Positions 1 through 4,817 of a DNA stretch of 5,099 nt are shown piece after piece. Every line of letters starts with the position of its first letter. The first letter of the stretch is position 1. Origin of the DNA: Thermoplasmata archaeon (GTDB taxonomy: Archaea > Thermoplasmatota > Thermoplasmata > SG8-5); contig JAUSPR010000105.1 in NCBI GenBank assembly GCA_030655715.1, forward strand, positions 1-5,099, in the 5' to 3' direction. A program made the position numbers and the translations under genes. The notes under the pieces were generated by a model. That model did no database searches. It had not been told where the DNA came from and was given only the letters and a program-made list of their open reading frames with translations.

Positions 1-75
1 AATAATTGACGGATGGCTATTTTAAATCGGGTAATTTTCAATTTGGTAATTGACGGGCCGTCTTTATCCCAGCAA

Positions 76-109
76 CAATTAACAAATTTACAATTAACAA
101 ATCTACAAT
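76..109. repeat. 34-bp AT-rich direct repeat, copy A
   Basis: An exact 34-bp match to 135-168. The copy is itself made of two 15-bp units, CAATTAACAAATTTA and CAATTAACAAATCTA (one difference), followed by CAAT. The repeat therefore has nested tandem structure. The 25-bp spacer between copies (110-134) is G-richer and unrelated. Two copies with one spacer are too few, and the unit too simple, for a CRISPR call. Confidence 0.9.
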
Positions 110-134
110 TTTAAGGGGCTGGTAGTTTGCGCAT

Positions 135-168
135 CAATTAACAAATTTACAATTAACAAATCTACAAT
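135..168. repeat. 34-bp AT-rich direct repeat, copy B
   Basis: Identical over 34 bp to 76-109, with the same internal pair of 15-bp units. It ends 42 bp before the conserved P1 promoter, so it may mark an upstream regulatory or recombination region. No function can be read from the sequence. Confidence 0.9.
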
Positions 169-209
169 CCCACGTGCAAACTTCAGAAGACTGAACTCTT
201 ACCCGAAAG

Positions 210-224
210 GCGAACTATATTATA
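210..224 (+). promoter_or_regulatory. Promoter P1: BRE/TATA element, copy 1 of 4
   Basis: GCGAACTATATTATA. TATTATA begins at 218, 31 nt before the ATG at 249, which is the spacing expected for a leaderless archaeal transcript. Three further copies of this 15-bp element (529-543, 2701-2715, 4446-4460) share GCRAA at the left and TATTATA at the right, each 30-31 nt before a start codon. The GCRAA part matches the purine- and A-rich BRE recognised by TFB. That it is a promoter is inferred from this spacing and repetition. Confidence 0.75.
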
Positions 225-248
225 TGAGTTAATGAATAAAGATAACCT

Positions 249-302
249 ATGAGAATTCTGTTCGACATGGGACATCCCGCGCATGTGCATGTCTTCCGGT
301 AA
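249..302 (+). pseudogene. 5' remnant of a DUF354 gene (17 codons)
   Basis: ATG at 249 opens MRILFDMGHPAHVHVFR and is closed by TAA at 300-302. This is the N-terminal first beta-strand and glycine/histidine loop of DUF354 (COG1817) proteins, and it matches the start of the larger gene at 567. DNA identity to that gene is complete over 39 bp (261-299 versus 579-617) and stops exactly at the base before TAA. The remnant retains promoter P1 and a leaderless start. It is most likely the surviving 5' end of a paralogue whose body was lost; a translated 17-residue peptide is possible but unsupported. Confidence 0.75.
261..299 (+). repeat. 39-bp perfect direct repeat, copy 1
   Basis: Exact match to 579-617, covering codons 5-17 of the DUF354 start. 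The 12 bases before it differ at several positions between copies, and the bases after it are unrelated, so the identity is sharply bounded. The period is 318 bp, a multiple of three. Confidence 0.92.
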
Positions 303-332
303 TCTTATTGTTCCCAGAATGCTGATTACCGG
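296..332 (+). repeat. Inverted repeat at the end of the DUF354 remnant
   Basis: CCGGTAATC (296-304) and GATTACCGG (324-332) are perfect 9-bp inverted arms around a 19-nt loop. The left arm straddles the exact point where homology to the second DUF354 copy ends and contains the TAA stop. It could be a terminator-like hairpin for the short P1 transcript, or a scar of the event that removed the gene body. Confidence 0.55.
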
Positions 333-528
333 CCTTTCTCGTGAGAGAGATTGTTTCGATATTGCTTACTCAGGGCGAATTCTCGTATTTGCTGTGATTT
401 AGTTGTTGAATTCACCAATCGTTCTTAAAATAATACGAGTAGCATGGCCACTCAATTCAGCAATCAAATGTTCCCGTGCCATGGTCGAATTCTGCGGCAC
501 ATGATGCCATTGACCGAATTCAACACGC
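303..528. other. Spacer between DUF354 copies, no gene recognised
   Basis: No frame on either strand gives a recognisable protein. A plus-strand frame from 444 runs into the DUF354 gene, but its first 41 codons have no DUF354 character and cross the P2 promoter, so they are read as non-coding. The stretch carries four GAATTC palindromes (377, 408, 487, 516), and GTTGAATTC (405-413) is the inverse of GAATTCAAC (516-524). Its origin is unknown; it may be a decayed insertion. Confidence 0.5.
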
Positions 529-543
529 GCAAACTCTATTATA
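529..543 (+). promoter_or_regulatory. Promoter P2: BRE/TATA element, copy 2 of 4
   Basis: GCAAACTCTATTATA. TATTATA begins at 537, 30 nt before the ATG at 567. The spacing matches P1, P3 and P4 and selects 567 as the start of the DUF354 gene, over the in-frame ATGs at 444, 549 and 558, because transcription should begin about 25 nt downstream of the element. Confidence 0.78.
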
Positions 544-566
544 CAGGAATGTCGATAATGCCAGTG

Positions 567-1534
567 ATGAAGATATTATTCGACATGGGACATCCCGCGC
601 ATGTGCATGTCTTCCGGCATGCGATTCGGGAGCTGGAAGAGAGCGGGCATTCTGTTATTGTTACGGCGCGGGAGAAGGATGTTACTTTGAAACTGCTTTC
701 TGCGTATGGCATACCTTATATTGTTCGGCCTGACGGGTGGCGGCCTATGAACCTGGTGCTGGCCAGCAGGTTCCTGACGAAGACCGCGCGTGAGTTCGGC
801 GCGGACAAGCTGGTGGGCGTGCACAATCCCTATGTTGCCGCGGCCGCTGTTAAGTTGCGGAAGCCGTGCGTTTTGTTTACTGACACGCCCGGCGGCAAGT
901 TTGTTAATCGTATTTCAGTTGCACGCGCTACGTCGGTTGTGACGCCGGAGAGCCTTTCCGGGCTGTTTGCGCGGCAAAAGACTTATCAAGGGTGCAAGGG
1001 GAGATGGCGTATCTGCATTCCTCTGTATTCACGCCGAACGAGGCTGTTATGGAGCGGTACGGGCTGTCTACGCCTTATTACATTATCCGGTTCATCACCT
1101 GGGGCGCGCATCACGACTCCGGTGTTCGCGGACTTTCTGCGGACCAGAAATCCGAACTTGTTACGTGGCTGCTAAAACGCGGCCAGGTCGTTGCAAGCAT
1201 GGAAGGGGGCGGCACTGTTCCTGCCGGGTGCGTGGCTGTTACCGCGCCTGAGGATCTGCACTCCCTGCTGGCGTTTTCATCCGGGTATATTGGCGAAGGT
1301 GCGACGATGGCGAAGGAAGCGGCTGTTTTGGGCGTGGCTTCGGTTTTCATCTCCCCTTTTTCTCGGTTGCCGCCGATAATTGCGATGGAGAAGACCGGGG
1401 CACTGGTGCGGACGGACGCGCTGGATTTGGATGTGGTTGAGAAGGCGCTGGGCGTGGGGCGGAAAACGATGGAGATGTTTGATGTGACCGGGGAGATTGT
1501 GCGGAGGATTGTAAATAATGAGCACCGGAAATAG
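567..1534 (+). pseudogene. DUF354 glycosyltransferase-like protein, single frameshift
   Basis: DUF354 (COG1817) proteins are archaeal and bacterial GT-B-fold-like proteins, often found in surface-glycan loci; their exact reaction is not established. The start MKILFDMGHPAHVHVF is the family N-terminus. VGVHNPY (near residue 83) and FTDTP (near 104) follow in the same frame. The reading then breaks at the GGG run 990-992: the plain frame ends at 1175, while YLHSSVFTP, RFITWGAHHD and GEGATMAKEAAVLG continue in the next frame to TAG at 1532-1534. One extra G there would restore KTYQGVQGEMAYLH and a protein of about 322 residues, close to the family's usual 340-350. The gene uses P2 and a leaderless ATG. 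The second half could be started at GTG 992, but no promoter or ribosome site supports this. Either a real inactivating deletion or a sequencing error explains the break. Confidence 0.85.
579..617 (+). repeat. 39-bp perfect direct repeat, copy 2
   Basis: Identical to 261-299. Recombination between the copies would delete 318 bp and place promoter P1 and its ATG in frame with the body of the DUF354 gene. Confidence 0.92.
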
Positions 1535-1536
1535 AT

Positions 1537-1549
1537 AACTTTATATATA
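1537..1549 (+). promoter_or_regulatory. TATA promoter of the nucleotidyltransferase/HEPN pair
   Basis: AACTTTATATATA lies just after the DUF354 stop. The centre of the TATA run (about 1544) is some 26 nt before the ATG at 1570, so the message should begin at or next to the start codon. It differs from the repeated P1-P4 element, showing that this module has its own promoter. Confidence 0.7.
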
Positions 1550-1569
1550 ATGATTCGATATTAGGACAC

Positions 1570-2124
1570 ATGGTTCAAAATCAGGACAATATCTCTCTGG
1601 AAATAATGCTGGTATTGTTGAAAGGCAGAATGCATGTGAGAAAAATTGCTCAGGAACTGGGTGTGCCACATTCTACTGTGTACAGACGAGTGAATGAAAT
1701 GGTTATGGAGAATGTCCTGGATTTCAAAATGGAGGGGAAAAACAAGGTTATATTCATAAAGAAAGGGTTCCAGGCTAAAAATTATCTGTTTAACGCTGAA
1801 CGATACAAGTTCATAAAACTCTTGCAAACCTATCCCAAATTGAACATCATCCTCGAAGAGATGCTGGCAAAAACCGATGCTGCGATGGTAATTCTTTTTG
1901 GAAGCCATGCAAAATTCATTGCAAAAAAAGACAGCGATATCGATGTCTATGTCGAAACTTCTGACATGCAGGTCAAATCCAAAATGGAATTGGTGAATTC
2001 AAAGGTCCAGGTTAAAATAGGTGAATTTGAAACGGAATCGTTATTGATCAAAGAAATCATTAAAAACCATGTCATTATTAAAGGGGTGGAGAGATATTAT
2101 GAGAAAATCGAGCTTTTTAAGTAG
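1570..2124 (+). CDS. Winged-helix/minimal nucleotidyltransferase (MNT) protein, likely antitoxin
   Basis: A 184-residue protein with two parts. Residues 8-65 form a winged helix-turn-helix: MHVRKIAQELGVPHSTVYRRV is preceded by one helix and followed by a basic wing. Residues 104-130 carry the minimal nucleotidyltransferase signature: GSH at 111-113, then SDID at 122-125 with D123 and D125 as metal-binding acids. In MNT-HEPN pairs the MNT protein acts as antitoxin, in some systems by adding nucleotides to the HEPN ribonuclease. The fused DNA-binding domain suggests it also represses its own promoter, though no operator was identified. The gene is leaderless and overlaps the HEPN gene by 26 nt. 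Its AT-rich, AAA/ATT-rich codon use contrasts with the GC-richer DUF354 gene upstream and suggests separate acquisition. The domain call is firm; the antitoxin role is inferred from the pairing. Confidence 0.87.
   Translation: MVQNQDNISLEIMLVLLKGRMHVRKIAQELGVPHSTVYRRVNEMVMENVLDFKMEGKNKVIFIKKGFQAKNYLFNAERYKFIKLLQTYPKLNIILEEMLAKTDAAMVILFGSHAKFIAKKDSDIDVYVETSDMQVKSKMELVNSKVQVKIGEFETESLLIKEIIKNHVIIKGVERYYEKIELFK
2085..2092 (+). promoter_or_regulatory. Ribosome binding site choosing the HEPN start
   Basis: GGTGGAGA lies just before ATG 2099, with the GGAG part ending 7 nt upstream. The in-frame ATG at 2069 has no such site, so 2099 is preferred. The site lies inside the upstream coding region, as expected for translational coupling in a pair whose first gene is leaderless. 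Confidence 0.65.
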
Positions 2125-2575
2125 ACTAAAGGCGGACAGGATCCTTGAATTGGTCGAACCATCGGAGGAAATTTGCAGTTCTTATCTGAAAAAGGCTGAT
2201 GATTGCCTGAGGTCGTCAAGGTTGTTGCTCGAAAACGAACTCTTCGAAAACTCTATACAGATGTCATATTACACTATGTACAATTCATTGCTGGCGCTTC
2301 TCTTCAAATGCGGAATAAAGTCTGAAAACCATGCCAGTTCAATCTTGGTCTTCAAGCAGCTGTTCGGACGGGAGGATTTGTTTGGCATAATCTCAAGGGG
2401 GAAAGAGGGTAGGATTGACGCACAATATTACGTCGCAACCAATCAATCGGAGGATTCAGCCAGGGCCATGCTGACGAGTGCCGAGGAATTCCTAGTCGAG
2501 CTGAAATTAATTATTACCAATATGAAATTTGAAGACATTGGAAGGGTAAGAACGGATTTTGACTCCATTACCTAG
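2099..2575 (+). CDS. HEPN-domain protein, likely toxin partner of the MNT protein
   Basis: A 158-residue, mostly helical protein. SYLKKADDCLRSSRLLLEN (from about residue 28), SYYTMYNSLLALLFKCG (56-72) and the histidine at 78 (KSENHASS) follow the pattern of archaeal HEPN proteins of the COG1895/COG2250 type that pair with MNT proteins. HEPN toxins are typically RNases using an R-x4-6-H motif. H78 is present, but the arginine often seen in 'SRAYYA' is replaced (QMSYY), and a clear R-x4-6-H is not seen; K74 is the nearest basic residue. Toxicity is therefore uncertain. The gene overlaps the MNT gene by 26 nt in another frame, with its own ribosome site, so the two should be made together. A longer form from ATG 2069 would add ten residues. 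Confidence 0.82.
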   Translation: MRKSSFLSRLKADRILELVEPSEEICSSYLKKADDCLRSSRLLLENELFENSIQMSYYTMYNSLLALLFKCGIKSENHASSILVFKQLFGREDLFGIISRGKEGRIDAQYYVATNQSEDSARAMLTSAEEFLVELKLIITNMKFEDIGRVRTDFDSIT

Positions 2576-2591
2576 AATCGGACAACAAATA

Positions 2592-2632
2592 GCCCGGTAT
2601 GAAACGGGTCGCTGGGCACTCCATTGTGCCTA
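2592..2632 (+). terminator. Two hairpins after the HEPN gene
   Basis: CCCG (2593-2596) pairs with CGGG (2605-2608) around an 8-nt loop. TGGGCAC (2613-2619) pairs with GTGCCTA (2626-2632) around a 6-nt loop, with one G-U. They begin 18 nt after the HEPN stop and are the only strong structures in the 125-bp gap before P3. No T-run follows, and archaeal termination relies mainly on T-runs, so these could instead be a 3'-end stabiliser or a small structured RNA element. Confidence 0.35.
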
Positions 2633-2700
2633 CACGGCCATAGAAAGTTGAAAGTACAGTATCAAGTTCAGGTTGACACAGTCATATATCGGTCATAGGG

Positions 2701-2715
2701 GCGAAACATATTATA
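2701..2715 (+). promoter_or_regulatory. Promoter P3: BRE/TATA element, copy 3 of 4
   Basis: GCGAAACATATTATA. TATTATA begins at 2709, 30 nt before ATG 2739. The match with P2 continues into the following CAGG bases. The in-frame ATG at 2727 lies only 18 nt from the start of TATTATA, so 2739 is the better start. Confidence 0.75.
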
Positions 2716-2738
2716 CAGGAAACCAAATGGTGAGACAC

Positions 2739-2909
2739 ATGGCAGGAAATGGCAGCGAGCGACGGGGCGGGCGAGGCGCTGTTACACGCGGCGGCGCCGA
2801 TGAGGGGGCGGGCGCAATGGGGAGCGGGGACACTATGAGAGTATTATTCGACATGGGGCATCCGGCATGTTCACAATTTTTTCAGCACAGCCTCCACTTT
2901 CGTTTTTAA
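2739..2909 (+). pseudogene. DUF354 5' remnant with GC-rich N-terminal addition
   Basis: From ATG 2739, 32 codons of Gly/Ala/Arg-rich low-complexity protein (GGRGAVTRGGADEGAGA is typical) lead to ATG 2835, which opens MRVLFDMGHPA, the DUF354 start. The added 96 bp is a multiple of three and much GC-richer than its surroundings. Homology falters at 2868: inserting CA there would give GHPAHVH, so a 2-bp deletion is likely. The frame then runs antisense through the end of abiEii to TAA at 2907-2909. The remainder of the gene is absent, apparently replaced by the abiE pair. P3 and the leaderless spacing are retained. A real 56-residue product is possible but unlikely to be functional. Confidence 0.65.
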
Positions 2910-3608
2910 CTGTCCATAAGGCGGCAGAATGTTGGTCAACTTCCGCATATCTCTCTCATATTCCTCGCGGGATACCAAGCCCTTCCTTTCCTTGTTTCCG
3001 GCCTTTTTCTTGTACAACGCCAGGTCGAACCGCATTCCGCTCTCCAGAAGGAACCACACATCGTACAGGTCTCTTCCTTTCCGTCTCTCCTGGAGGGCAA
3101 GCATCTTCTCAACCAGGATTTCTTCCTCGTGCATCATGCATACCAGAAATCGCTCTCTCGTTTCAGGATATTCCGAGACCATAAAACGCCACTGCGGGTC
3201 CCTTTCCAGACCGGTTCTCTTTCCAGCATCTATCCTGAATCTGTTCCTGTTCTGGTCCTTTCCGTCATACAGCGGCCCGTGGAACCATATTTCACAGGTG
3301 TATGAATCCGCGAATATCTCTTCCCTGAGAAAACCGGAAGCGAGGCCAACCAATTCCATAGCCTTCAAGGTCCGCTTCACCTCCGCCCTGAAATCGGAAG
3401 GTTGGGCAAGTAGGTTGAAATCCAGATCCTCGCTGAACCTGCGGGTCCCGAACATGTATTTTATGCATGTGCCGCCCTTGAACACAGCGCCCTCAAACCT
3501 CTGAAAATAGTTGTAGAGGAACAGCTTGAGCGCGTAATCCTTTTCCTGCTGGTAGAGATTCAGCCCGGTGCTTCTCCCAATTTTGCGAAGCTGGATTCTG
3601 GATATCAT
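2871..3608 (-). CDS. abiEii: AbiEii/AbiGii-type nucleotidyltransferase toxin
   Basis: A 245-residue DNA-polymerase-beta-like nucleotidyltransferase. AbiEii proteins act as toxins in type IV TA systems, and related MenT toxins modify tRNA 3' ends using NTPs. The family motifs are visible: FKGGT (43-47), RRFSEDLDF (56-64) with acids D61 and D63, FRIDAGKR (124-131) with D127 as the likely third acid, and EKMLALQERRKGRDLYD (167-183) with K168, D180 and D183. All key residues are present and the length is normal, so the gene looks active. The start is at 3608, in a 4-base ATGA overlap with the abiEi stop and 7 nt after GGAGG; the frame stays open 13 codons further upstream into abiEi. The stop codon at 2871-2873 lies within or at the edge of the DUF354 remnant on the other strand. 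Confidence 0.92.
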   Translation of the reverse strand: MISRIQLRKIGRSTGLNLYQQEKDYALKLFLYNYFQRFEGAVFKGGTCIKYMFGTRRFSEDLDFNLLAQPSDFRAEVKRTLKAMELVGLASGFLREEIFADSYTCEIWFHGPLYDGKDQNRNRFRIDAGKRTGLERDPQWRFMVSEYPETRERFLVCMMHEEEILVEKMLALQERRKGRDLYDVWFLLESGMRFDLALYKKKAGNKERKGLVSREEYERDMRKLTNILPPYGQLKTKVEAVLKKL

Positions 3609-4384
3609 GGTTCGGCCTCCAGTCTGGAATTGACCATAACCTTCCATTTATGATTGTACGTGGTGTTATCAGTTCCGCGCGAATCTAGTTTGACATATCC
3701 TGCGGCAGCATGTTTTTCAAGCACCCCGTTCATTCCATCCAGATCGAGTGTTTCGATAAGATAACCGAACCTGGACACCATTGACCTGTTTTCGAATCTC
3801 AGGATGTACTCCAGAAATAATTGCTTGTCCAGTTGGTCCCAAGAGTTCCTCAGGCACTTCGCGTACTCATCCAGCCCGCCGCATTTTTCCGGCTGGTACA
3901 GAGAGTCGACCAGGGTCTTCTCCTTCTCAGCAATGACGAACCTTCCTTCCTTCCTGTACCCATAGAATCTATTTGGCCGCCATGTGGTCTGTTCCACCAA
4001 GTGGTGACCAATCCGGAATTGCTTTGACTGACTTACCGATACAATTTGCACCGCCACGGGCTGCTGTTCAGTGAATCCGTAATACGCGAGAGCGGTCCAG
4101 AAACTGATGTAAGAGGGCTTCACGGTTTCCGTGGCAATCTCGAAAAGTCTTTCGTTCACCCAATCGGTCAGGGTATACTGCCCCCTCCTAATCCTGGTAA
4201 TCAGGTTCTTATTCTCTAGGGAATGGAGCGTATTGTGCATCCTGCTGCCCTCCCATTTCGTGAGTGCGCGGACATCATCAACGTCGAACACAGGCATGTC
4301 GCTTTCCTCGATGAGGCCCAGCATGACAGATTCATTCCTTGAAATATTGTTATAAGTTGTATGTCCTTGTTTTGATTTTTCCAT
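3605..4384 (-). CDS. abiEi: AbiEi-type antitoxin/transcriptional regulator
   Basis: A 259-residue protein (COG5340/AbiEi type). The N-terminal winged helix (about 17-74) contains VDDVRALTKWEGSRMHNTLH, a helix-turn-helix, and RIRRGQYTL, the wing, which in the family binds inverted repeats at its own promoter. The C-terminal antitoxin domain begins at SYISFWTALAYYGFTEQQP (91-109), a strong family hallmark, and includes EKEKTLVDSLYQPE (153-166). AbiEi neutralises AbiEii indirectly and represses the operon. The start at 4384 is chosen because a TATA element lies about 27 nt upstream. The frame remains open 83 codons further, but that part runs antisense through the deacetylase remnant and lacks family character. 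It is the first gene of the pair and ends in the ATGA overlap with abiEii. Confidence 0.92.
   Translation of the reverse strand: MEKSKQGHTTYNNISRNESVMLGLIEESDMPVFDVDDVRALTKWEGSRMHNTLHSLENKNLITRIRRGQYTLTDWVNERLFEIATETVKPSYISFWTALAYYGFTEQQPVAVQIVSVSQSKQFRIGHHLVEQTTWRPNRFYGYRKEGRFVIAEKEKTLVDSLYQPEKCGGLDEYAKCLRNSWDQLDKQLFLEYILRFENRSMVSRFGYLIETLDLDGMNGVLEKHAAAGYVKLDSRGTDNTTYNHKWKVMVNSRLEAEP
3616..3620 (-). promoter_or_regulatory. Ribosome binding site of abiEii
   Basis: GGAGG on the minus strand, 7 nt before the abiEii ATG, inside the end of abiEi. With the ATGA overlap it indicates reinitiation or coupled translation. Confidence 0.8.
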
Positions 4385-4405
4385 GATAACGTAATATGAG
4401 TTGTA

Positions 4406-4418
4406 GTAAATAAACTTT
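4406..4418 (-). promoter_or_regulatory. Promoter of the abiEi-abiEii operon
   Basis: On the minus strand the element reads AAAGTTTATTTAC, with its TATA part centred near 4411, about 27 nt before the start at 4384. This predicts a leaderless message. It lies divergently from P4, about 30 bp away, so AbiEi binding here could also affect transcription from P4. Confidence 0.68.
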
Positions 4419-4445
4419 GTTGTGATGTTTGACCATATGTTATGT

Positions 4446-4460
4446 GCAAACCATATTATA
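4446..4460 (+). promoter_or_regulatory. Promoter P4: BRE/TATA element, copy 4 of 4
   Basis: GCAAACCATATTATA. TATTATA begins at 4454, 31 nt before ATG 4485. It shares 13 of 15 positions with P3 and the same start spacing as P1-P3. It is divergent from the abiE promoter. Confidence 0.75.
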
Positions 4461-4484
4461 TCCGGAACAGAATATTGTCGCCAG

Positions 4485-4754
4485 ATGAGATTCTTAATTG
4501 ACTTGGGGCGGCCGACGGCCGGGAGCGCGCCCGCTTTTATCGGCATCCAAACTATGGTTTGGAACGGTGCGGGAAGGGGCAGGGACTTCACCCTGGAGAA
4601 ATACTCGGAGCTGCTGCTGGCACTGATTGGCAAATACAGGATAATGACAGTGGCGGACTACCTAACCCGGCCCGAGCGAGAACATATCGCGGTGCTGCGG
4701 CATGACGTGGACAAGTTCCCTGGGCGGGCTGTGCACAGAGTCGCGGTAGGATGA
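4485..4754 (+). pseudogene. DUF354-like start fused to truncated polysaccharide deacetylase
   Basis: The 89-residue frame begins MRFLIDLGRP, which reads like the DUF354 start MRILFDMGHP with substitutions, then loses that similarity. From about residue 34 it matches the N-terminus of archaeal NodB-type polysaccharide deacetylases: FTLEKYSELLLAL, YRIMTVADYLTRPE and AVLRHDVDKFP, with the metal-site HDVD at 73-76. Soon after, FPGRAVHRVAVG ends in TGA at 4752-4754; full-length enzymes need about 200 more residues, including the catalytic histidines. It is therefore a fragment and cannot be active. A native deacetylase start may have been ATG 4554 (MVWNGAG), with the earlier codons contributed by the repeated promoter/start segment. 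The deacetylase match is clear; the DUF354 origin of the first ten residues is inference. Confidence 0.72.
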
Positions 4755-4791
4755 AAAGAGACCGGACATACGAGAAGTATAGTGACGATAC

Positions 4792-4807
4792 GTTAAACAC
4801 ATTTAAC
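4792..4807. repeat. Short AT-rich inverted repeat
   Basis: GTTAAA (4792-4797) and TTTAAC (4802-4807) are perfect 6-bp arms with a 4-nt CACA loop. It lies between the deacetylase remnant and the next TATA element (4823), where a regulator of the downstream start could bind. The short AT stem is too weak for a confident terminator. Confidence 0.4.
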
Positions 4808-4817
4808 AATATGCGTG

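Larger units (their letters stand above)
1..209. other. AT-rich intergenic region with short repeats
   Basis: No reading frame here resembles a protein; the longest frames entering from the left edge close within a few codons. The stretch holds a 10-bp direct repeat TAATTGACGG (3-12 and 47-56) and the two 34-bp repeats listed separately. CAATTTGGTAATTG at 40-53 is close to the reverse complement of the 15-bp unit inside those repeats, so one degenerate unit may lie in inverted orientation. A small stem TTCAG/CTGAA (182-186/191-195) lies about 25 bp before the P1 TATA element and could be an operator, but this is only a guess. Confidence 0.6.

Noticed and set aside
76..168. Two repeats with one spacer, suggestive of a minimal CRISPR
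   Set aside because: The repeats are AT-rich, internally tandem, and there are only two; no cas genes are present.
319..402. 27-codon frame from ATG 319 (MLITGLSRERDC)
   Set aside because: Short, no TATA element at leaderless distance, no ribosome site and no recognised match.
406..545. Minus-strand frame ending GHATRIILRTIGEFNN at a stop near 406
   Set aside because: It reads plausibly as protein for about 27 codons, but I recognise no family, and no start with promoter or ribosome site was found.
444..566. N-terminal extension of the DUF354 gene from ATG 444
   Set aside because: The extra 41 codons cross promoter P2, have no family match, and the paralogous starts all begin at the codon equivalent to 567.
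2929..3504. 191-codon plus-strand frame within abiEii
   Set aside because: Antisense shadow of a well supported minus-strand gene with all its catalytic motifs.
4385..4633. 83-codon upstream extension of abiEi
   Set aside because: It runs antisense to the deacetylase remnant and P4, lacks AbiEi features, and the TATA element at 4406-4418 fits a start at 4384.
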